Shown piece by piece: positions 58,101 through 64,000 of a DNA stretch of 64,000 nt. Source of the stretch: Agelaius tricolor. Lineage: Eukaryota; Chordata; Aves; Passeriformes; Icteridae. The stretch covers positions 1,860,001 through 1,924,000 of the forward strand of contig JALJCS010000018.1 of the NCBI GenBank assembly GCA_023055355.1, in the 5' to 3' direction. Position numbers and translations under genes: made by a program. Position 1 is the first letter of the stretch. Every line of letters begins with the position of its first letter. The notes beneath the pieces are model-generated. The model was given only the letters and a program-made list of their open reading frames with translations, did not search any database and had not been told where the DNA came from.

Positions 58101-58729
58101 AGGGCACAGCTATTGCAGAGCCCTCAAATTTCTTGAGAGTTAGGAATCATCTGCTAGGGGAAGCATGGAAATAGCCTTCATCTTGCTCAGAGTCAAGGAG
58201 CTCTTGTACTTTGGAATTTCCTTTTGCTCTTTTCACTGTGAGGAGATGCTGAGCTGGCAGAGCTCAGCAAACAAGAGGACAAAGTCAGGGTCTGCCACAG
58301 CTTCTTTCCCTGCTGTGAAAAGTGAAGGTTCTTGTCACCAGACACTTGACCTGCCTGGAGCTGCCTGGCACCACGTGATCATTTCCTTGTGCTCTGAAAT
58401 GCCAACTTTCCCCTTTCATTTCACTGTCTCCAAGCACAAATAATTCAGCTCTTGAAGTGGTCTGCAGGCTCCATCCTCTGCCTCAGCCTGCTCCAAACTG
58501 CCCCTGATCCAGAGCAAGATGTGAGGGGGAAAGCTTTCAATAATCCCTCTGCAAGGAACAGTGGATCACCAGCTGGGAATTGATAGGAAACTTCCTTGCC
58601 GAGACTGCTCTTGGCTTTCCAATAAATTGAGAAAATGGTGAAATGGTTTCAAGGTTAGTGTGGTGGGGTTTTTTTCCACTTTATCTAAATGTTTCAGTGA
58701 AATATTAGAATTTGGGATAAAGTTTAAGC

Positions 58730-58766
<37 letters not shown>

Positions 58767-59993
58767 AAGGCTTGGAGGCAGAAGCAGAGATCTTTTTGAG
58801 ATCTTATTCCTTGATATTTTTGGGATCCTCCTGGAAGGGTAGCTATGCTTAGATTTTTTTTTTCCTGACACATAGCAGGAAGAGATCTGTCTCCAAAGAT
58901 ACAAGTGGACACTAACAGACATGGAGCTGCAGAGATAATTTCTTGTGTAATTGGTTTTCTGTACATATAGAAAAATGTAGGAAGGCTTGTGTTGGAAGGG
59001 ATCTTAAAGATCAGCCAGCTTGGACAGGCCTTGGAGCAGCCTGGGATAGTGGAAGGTGTCCCTGCCCATGGGGAATGGGAGGAGCTTTAAGGTCTCTTCC
59101 AACCCAAACCATTCTGGGATTTCACTCTGTGATCATCTCACTCTCCCTATGCAATTTAGTGATTTCTTTGCCCCTGGTTTTGCTCACACCTGTGCCTTGA
59201 TCCCTGTGGGGTGAGTTGGCAGGATCAGAAGCCCTGACACCACAAAATCTCCTTCCTCCTCACCACTGTCCCCTGCACAGCCCCAGTTACTGTGGGGTGG
59301 CCCAGCTGGGCTGAGGTCAGACCAGTTCCCCTCTGGGATGTCCCCAGGCCAGTCTCCAGCTGAGCATTACCTGAGCTGTGGTTCTTGGCTTCAGGGCTGG
59401 GTGTTGTTGGTGGGGATGGACCTGGAACACAAGCAGAGGCACAGAGGTGACATTTGCAGGCTGGTGGGATCCCACAGGGAGGGTTGGAGGATGGGCCAGA
59501 AAGGGGCCATGGTTGCCAAGGAGAGCAGAAAGGGTGAGGGGAACAAGAGATGCTGAGGAGAGGGTTTGTCCCTGGCGTGGCTGTAGGGACCAGCTCCATG
59601 GATCCACTGCTGCTAGGGAACAGCTGGGGAGCAGGGAGCAAAGAGCAGGCAGGATCCCTCTGCTTTCCCCAGGCTTCCTGGGACACAGCCTCACTCCCTG
59701 CTGGAACAAAGGGAGCCAAGGCAGGTCACCCCTGGGGCACAGTGCCCTCCATGTCCCCTGGAGGTCTGGGGGTGGCTGCTGATGGATGGGGCAGGCAGAG
59801 GCAGGATCCTGGGAGAAGATCCCTCAACAGATGGGAGTTTGGGATCAGGGTCCCATTTGGGGCTTCTTCCCAAATCTGCATCCCCCCATTTCCACATTTG
59901 GATGCATCCACATCCAAACAGACACATAAAGCACATCACGAGCAGAGGTACCTGTTCCAGCAGGGGTGGAGGAGTTTGTGGGAGCTGTGGAAC
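52179..59993 (-). CDS. ECSCR: Endothelial cell surface chemotaxis and apoptosis regulator, nine exons (signal-peptide exon not found)
   Basis: Single-pass endothelial surface protein that affects migration and VEGF-receptor signalling (known of the family). Exons: 59993-59952, 59421-59371, 58045-57929, 57459-57406, 55592-55524, 54992-54891, 54109-54011, 53453-53417, 52305-52179. The first six code a Thr/Ser/Pro-rich mucin-like ectodomain (for example VSQTTTAKPSPSTTTPLTA) and are all phase 1-1. They lead into SPLTVAAFG and the transmembrane helix VISFVVILIVVVIILVSVVS, then RFKCNHSKDPE. The cytoplasmic tail QKPGSSMVSESCS and SITLISMKNIN matches mammals closely. The tail ends SEKVSLFSLAF, a few residues longer than human (SAEKVL). 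The 55592 acceptor was chosen over 55587 because it keeps phase. Exon(s) upstream of 59993, including the signal peptide, were not identified in the window. Confidence 0.88.
52353..52500 (-). mobile_element. CR1 LINE 3' fragment in the last ECSCR intron
   Basis: GGAATCACAGAATCACAGAG, TCACTGAGGTTGGAAAAGAC and ATCATCGAGTCCAGCC: the reverse of a CR1 end with its terminal repeat. Confidence 0.85.
54598..54790 (-). mobile_element. CR1 LINE 3' fragment in ECSCR
   Basis: CTGGAATCATGGAATGGTTT, GGGTTGGGAGGGACCTTAAA, to GGGCACCCTGTGCCAAGGCC. Lies about 100 bp from the ECSCR exon at 54891-54992. Confidence 0.85.
58735..58764. repeat. 30-base T run
   Basis: Uninterrupted T homopolymer in an ECSCR intron (poly-A on the ECSCR strand). 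Open frames of repeated Lys or Phe through it are artefacts. Confidence 0.95.
58985..59135. mobile_element. Two CR1 tail pieces in inverted orientation
   Basis: The left piece reads GTTGGAAGGGATCTTAAAGA (minus orientation). The right piece reads CCTTGGAGCAGCCTGGGATA to TTTAAGGTCTCTTCCAACCC (plus orientation) and ends TTCACTCTGTGATCA. The ends are complementary, so the RNA could fold as a hairpin. Confidence 0.75.
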
Positions 59994-60694
59994 CTGAAAG
60001 GGAAGAGCAGAGGGTGAGTGGTGCTGATCTGTGGTGGTCACTAACACACTGCTGTTCTTGTTCCTTGTGGGGTTTGGGTTTTCCCCCTCTTCTGTAGGAA
60101 TGACTTGGAAATGTGGGATTGCCCCAAAAGCTTTAGCAGAGAAGTAATAGCAAAGAAGTTTTACTGAGTGTAAAACTATCAGGCTCTGAGTAAATTAGTA
60201 GTGGAGTTTATCCAGCCAGGATAAATGTCCTCCTCTACTTTGAGGGGCCACAGAAATCCATGGGGTCATTCCCTCCCTTTGAGCCCAGCCCTGGCAGAGC
60301 AGGGTGTGTGACCTGTGTTCTGGAGCTGTTCAGAGGTAAGACACCCTTCTGAACACTTTGTTCCCTTGAGACTTTAAGAATGGATGGATGAGGTTTGTAA
60401 AGGCTTCTAGGAGCTGGTGGGACTGTTCTCCTTCCTATCCTGTGTGTCCTGGGAAAATGAGGCTGGAGGGAGCTGCAGCCCTCAGGAGCTGCCTTCCCTG
60501 TAGGGCTGGGTAGTCCTGCAGGTCCATACAAGGCTGTAGGTGTTCATTGTGTCCCCAGTTCCTCAGCTGAAAGGGGCCTTTGTTTGTTTTTCTTTTGCAT
60601 TCATGACAAAGCATCCCTGCTTCAATCCCTCACATTTCCTACTCTCAGCATCCATGATGTTTTCCTGTAAATCCCCAACTCCTGGGGTCCTGTG

Positions 60695-60775
60695 GTCATG
60701 GAGTCACAGAGCAGAGTAGTTTAGTTTGGAATGGAACTTTCAAGGTCATCTAGTCCAACCCCAAGGGTTAGATGA
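60695..60775 (-). mobile_element. Short CR1-like fragment
   Basis: CATGGAGTCACAGAGCAGAG, then GGAATGGAACTTTCAAGGTC and ATCTAGTCCAACCCCAAGGG: the reverse of a CR1 end, diverged. Confidence 0.6.
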
Positions 60776-61284
60776 GATGGCAATTAAAAATGCTGCCCTT
60801 GAAAATGGGAGAAAGAAATGTCCCACACTTGAGGACAAGACCTGAAAAATGTAAATACACTTTAAATGCTCAAATCCAACCCAGCTGGTTTAACTTTGGG
60901 AAGGTGACTTTGAGTCTGTCATTGCTGGAATGCTCATCCTAATTGGGATTTTCAAATGGTTATTGCTGGTGACCCTGGTGCTCTCTGTGGTTAAGTTTAA
61001 TGACAGAAATGACACTACAGGTACAGAAAGCAGCTGAATCTGACTGCCCTGGTGATCCATCTCACCAGAGTCCCACGGGAGAAAAGGGATTTGGGGAGAA
61101 AGGGACAGCAGGGAAGGTTGAATCCTTCCAGCACACTGTCCCCTCATGATGCCTCAGGGCTCTGTGGTGGGAGCAGTGCCTTTCCAGGGGGTGCAGGGGG
61201 AGTCCAGCCAGGGCAGCACCAGCCAGGGCAGCACCAGCCAGGGCACAGCAGTGCCTGTTTCAGCCAGAACCTGCTCTCCTGGAG

Positions 61285-61495
61285 GGAAATTCTCCCTGGG
61301 AGGGTGGGCAGGCCCTGGCACAGGGTGCCCAGAGCAGCTGTGGCTGCCCCTGGATCCCTGGCAGTGCCCAAGGCCAGGCTGGACAGGGATTGGAGCAGCC
61401 TGGGACAGTGGGAGGTGTCCCTGCCATGGCAGGGGTGGAATGAGATGAGCTTTAGGGTCGCTCCCAGCCCAAGCCACTCTGTGATTCCAGGATTT
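61285..61495 (+). mobile_element. CR1 LINE 3' fragment
   Basis: GGGAGGGTGGGCAGGCCCTG, CCCAGAGCAGCTGTGGCTGC, ending CCCAGCCCAAGCCACTCTGT and GATTCCAGGA. Preceded by a triplicated CAGCCAGGGCAGCAC motif at about 61205-61243. Confidence 0.85.
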
Positions 61496-62160
61496 GATGC
61501 CAGGAGCTGTAGGGGTGGTGTAGATGAGCTCAGGGGCAGGTCCATGAGCTGCTGGTGCCTGGGGAGGCTGAGGGCCTGGGCAGGGAGGGGTGTCTGGAGG
61601 GAGACTCTGAGCACTGAGTGTGGTTCTGGCTCAGAGCTCACCCTCAGCACCCTCTGGGTGTAGCAAGTTCCTGATTGATCTCATTTTCCTCATGGAATTG
61701 CTCTGGAGCCATAATTGTTTTTGTGTCTGAGGCTTTATGACAATGATCCCAGCCAGACAGGAAGTGTGTAAACCATGGTGAACACATAATAAAATGTGGT
61801 TTATTCCCAGACATGGCTTGGCTGTGAAAATCAGACTGGACTTTTCAGACCTTTTCCATGTTTTTCTCTTCTCATTTAGTGGGCAGCAGGCTGAGAAAAC
61901 TGTCCTGTTCAATCCATGAAACAGAAGATAGGATCAGGTCTTTAATCACACAGAGAGGAAGGGACTGGTTGATTTTCTAACTCCATTTGGAGCAGGATCA
62001 GGAACTAAGGACCTTTATGTGCAGCAAGGAAAAGGGAGGCTGGGAAATAGGAACCTGCCTTAGCACAGGGCTAGTGAGGTGCTAGGAGTGATTGTGTTGG
62101 AGAATTTATGGGATATCCTTCCCTGGGGGTTTGGAAGAGCAACTTAAAGGAGCATCAGGG

Positions 62161-62622
62161 TAATGCCTCAGGTTTCAGCTTTTATATTTTTAGATTCTAA
62201 AGATGCTGCTTTAGTGTGTGGGCCTGGGCTTCAATATCAGGGCATGGTGAGCTCTGTGCACAGAGCAGGGAGACAAAACAATTCCTGCTCTAGCTGGGGA
62301 CCAAGGACAAATGATCCAAACCTCAGGCCCAAGAGCACAAACACCGTGGGCTGAAGAGAGAAAAAGAAGAAGGATGGGACTGCATGGGCTAAAGCTGGAA
62401 TTGGACAGTGAACTGCAAGATGCCAATGGAGCAGAACTTATAAAAGTATGAAATCCCATGACCTGTCGTGCATTTTTTGACCATTTTGGTTCATCTTGGG
62501 TGCAGCCCTGGCTGGGCTCTTGTGCTGCTCAAGGTGGATCCATTGAGGCCTCCTAATAAATCTCTACTTTATTCTTTAATTCTATCCAGCCTCTGTTCTA
62601 GGTCAGCCTTCACAAGGCATCA
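62161..62622 (+). mobile_element. Second solo LTR of the same endogenous retrovirus family
   Basis: 462 bp, same order and sequence as the copy at 21354-21809. The ends are TAATGCCT (first G mutated to A) and AGGCATCA. TATAAAA lies at 62439-62445 and AATAAA at 62555-62560. GGG occurs on both sides but a clean 4-bp target duplication is not visible. No retroviral genes around it. Same (+) orientation as the first copy. Confidence 0.85.
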
Positions 62623-64000
62623 GGGCAGTAAGAGACAGGGTTATGGGCAGCTGAACCATCACCTACTAAATCAATTAATATAATGGGGAAAAAAGAATGT
62701 TTTAGACACATGTTTGCCCTTCCTCAAGAGGTAGAGATGCTTCTTTTGAGGAAGGAGGATGATTCTGGACATTGGTTTGCAAATGCCTTAAGATACTCTA
62801 TACATTCAGCACAAAAAATAAAGTGCTGAGATTGTCCTGGGGGTCAATATCCTTCAGCAGCTGCCAGACTCACACAGCTCCCCTTTCTCCAAAATTCCCT
62901 TGCAGGACCTATTGCCATGTTTTCCTGAGGGGAGAAGTAGCTGTGGCACACTTATGGAAATGCTCCCAGGTACTTTTTCATGGACATGGTGGAAGCACCC
63001 AGAATCGCTGGAGAAAGAGCTGCTGTCTGCACTCAGCCTTTGCTAAAGGGAAAGGGAAAATGAAGATGCTCAGCTGGACATTTATTCCACAATTTTTGGT
63101 GCAGATGAGGAGAAATCTGAGAGCTTGAACAGAGCCTCTGGGGATGGGAGAAAGCTGAGGGCAAGGGAGGTGACATTGCCCTGCTCTGCCATCCCTGATG
63201 GGACAATCCATGGGCCAGCTCCAGCATCCCTTGGACAGGAGGCAATTATTGTACTCAACAGTTTCTTCACTGCAGCTCATCCTGTCACTGAGGGTCACAC
63301 TGGAGACCTTCTGAAGTTCTCTGTTTGCAAATCTAAACCTTGTGGTTATTGTAAAAAAGATGAAAAAGCAGATTTTTCCCACTGCTCAGTTCCCAGAGTT
63401 CCTGTGGCTGAGCTGATGCTTGCCCTGCTCTGGAGAGGCTGAGGGCTGGAGATCCCTTCTGGCACCGTGCCCCGGAATAAACGGCGGGGCCCTCTCTAAA
63501 CACATCCACACTCACTGCAAAGCGCAGCCGGCCTGGCTCCGGCCTCTGGCTGCTGCTGCTTGTTGTGCCTTCCCTGCCAACTCAAATAAGCAAAAGCCCT
63601 GTTCTGTTGGGTGTTTTCTTTTGGGGAGGGTGCTCAGCATCCCCGGTCCCGCAGGAGCAGGATGGATCTGGGCAAGGCAGGATGAGACCGAGCTCCCATT
63701 GTGGGGCCGGGCAGCAGGATGGGGTGAACACAACGCGCCACGTGTCACAGCTCCCTGCAGATATCCCAGGGGATCCTGGAGCTGGAAACAATTCCCTCCC
63801 AGGGCTGCTGCCAGCACAGAGAGCCCTGACTGCAGAAACAGCTCCCAGCAATGATCAGGACACAGCTGGCGCAGCTGGAAGTGCAATAAACATCAAAGCC
63901 CCTCCACAAGGGCAAGCACTGCCAAGGAGTTCCTTGTGTGTTTGGGTGCAAAGGATTTACAGCTGGATTGTGCAGTCCTGGGTGGAGACTGGGAGCTGGC
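62623..64000. other. Right edge: no recognised gene
   Basis: Unique sequence of mixed composition. A plus-strand frame stays open from about 63480 to the end and includes a hydrophobic run (GLWLLLLVVPSLP near 63534-63575) but has no ATG before it in frame and overlaps an open minus-strand frame. It is noted but not called as a gene. Confidence 0.4.

Larger units (their letters stand above)
60001..62160. other. Region right of the last supported ECSCR exon: no confident exon
   Basis: Probably ECSCR intron 1 or upstream sequence. It holds CR1 pieces at about 60695-60775 and 61285-61495. I looked for a leucine-rich signal-peptide exon on the minus strand and found none. Confidence 0.45.

Overview
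The window looks like avian nuclear DNA. It contains vertebrate genes with spliced exons, many truncated CR1 retroposon tails, two solo LTRs and GC-rich minisatellites, and no bacterial-type operons. The gene order MATR3 - PAIP2 - SLC23A1 - MZB1 - PROB1 - DNAJC18 - ECSCR matches the conserved block on human 5q31.2. The species cannot be fixed from the sequence; a bird is the best reading, from CR1 dominance and protein divergence.

Layout. 1-6.1 kb: the last four coding exons of MATR3 (+), starting upstream of the window. 8.3-16.9 kb: PAIP2 (+), with a CpG-island promoter, a non-coding first exon and three coding exons that give a complete 127-residue protein. 18.9-24.1 kb: SLC23A1 (-), 15 coding exons, 615 residues. 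24.1-25.6 kb: MZB1 (-), four exons, 192 residues. 26.1-30.7 kb: PROB1 (-), one uninterrupted coding exon of 1390 codons. 31-34.7 kb: no recognised gene, two minisatellites and an unassigned GC-rich promoter-like patch where mammals have SPATA24. 34.8-49.3 kb: DNAJC18 (-), seven coding exons, 296 residues, long 3' UTR. 51.3-60 kb: ECSCR (-), nine coding exons, with its 5' end (signal peptide) not found. 60-64 kb: no confident gene; CR1 fragments and a second solo LTR.

The genes are not one pathway. MATR3 and PAIP2 act on RNA (nuclear retention and processing; translation control through PABP). SLC23A1 is a plasma-membrane ascorbate transporter, MZB1 an ER co-chaperone of secretory B-lineage cells, DNAJC18 an ER-membrane J-protein, ECSCR an endothelial surface sialomucin-like protein, and PROB1 is uncharacterised.

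Exon limits were placed by hand. For every gene each internal junction keeps frame and has GT-AG or, once, GC-AG ends. The most unusual items are an FG-containing 13-residue tandem array in PROB1, a GC-AG intron in PAIP2, three tandem ZNF143-type elements in the PAIP2 CpG island, two perfect CRE palindromes 21 bp apart in the DNAJC18 promoter, a minisatellite touching an SLC23A1 splice donor, and the orphan promoter-like patch near 34.6 kb. I found no clearly new biological system.
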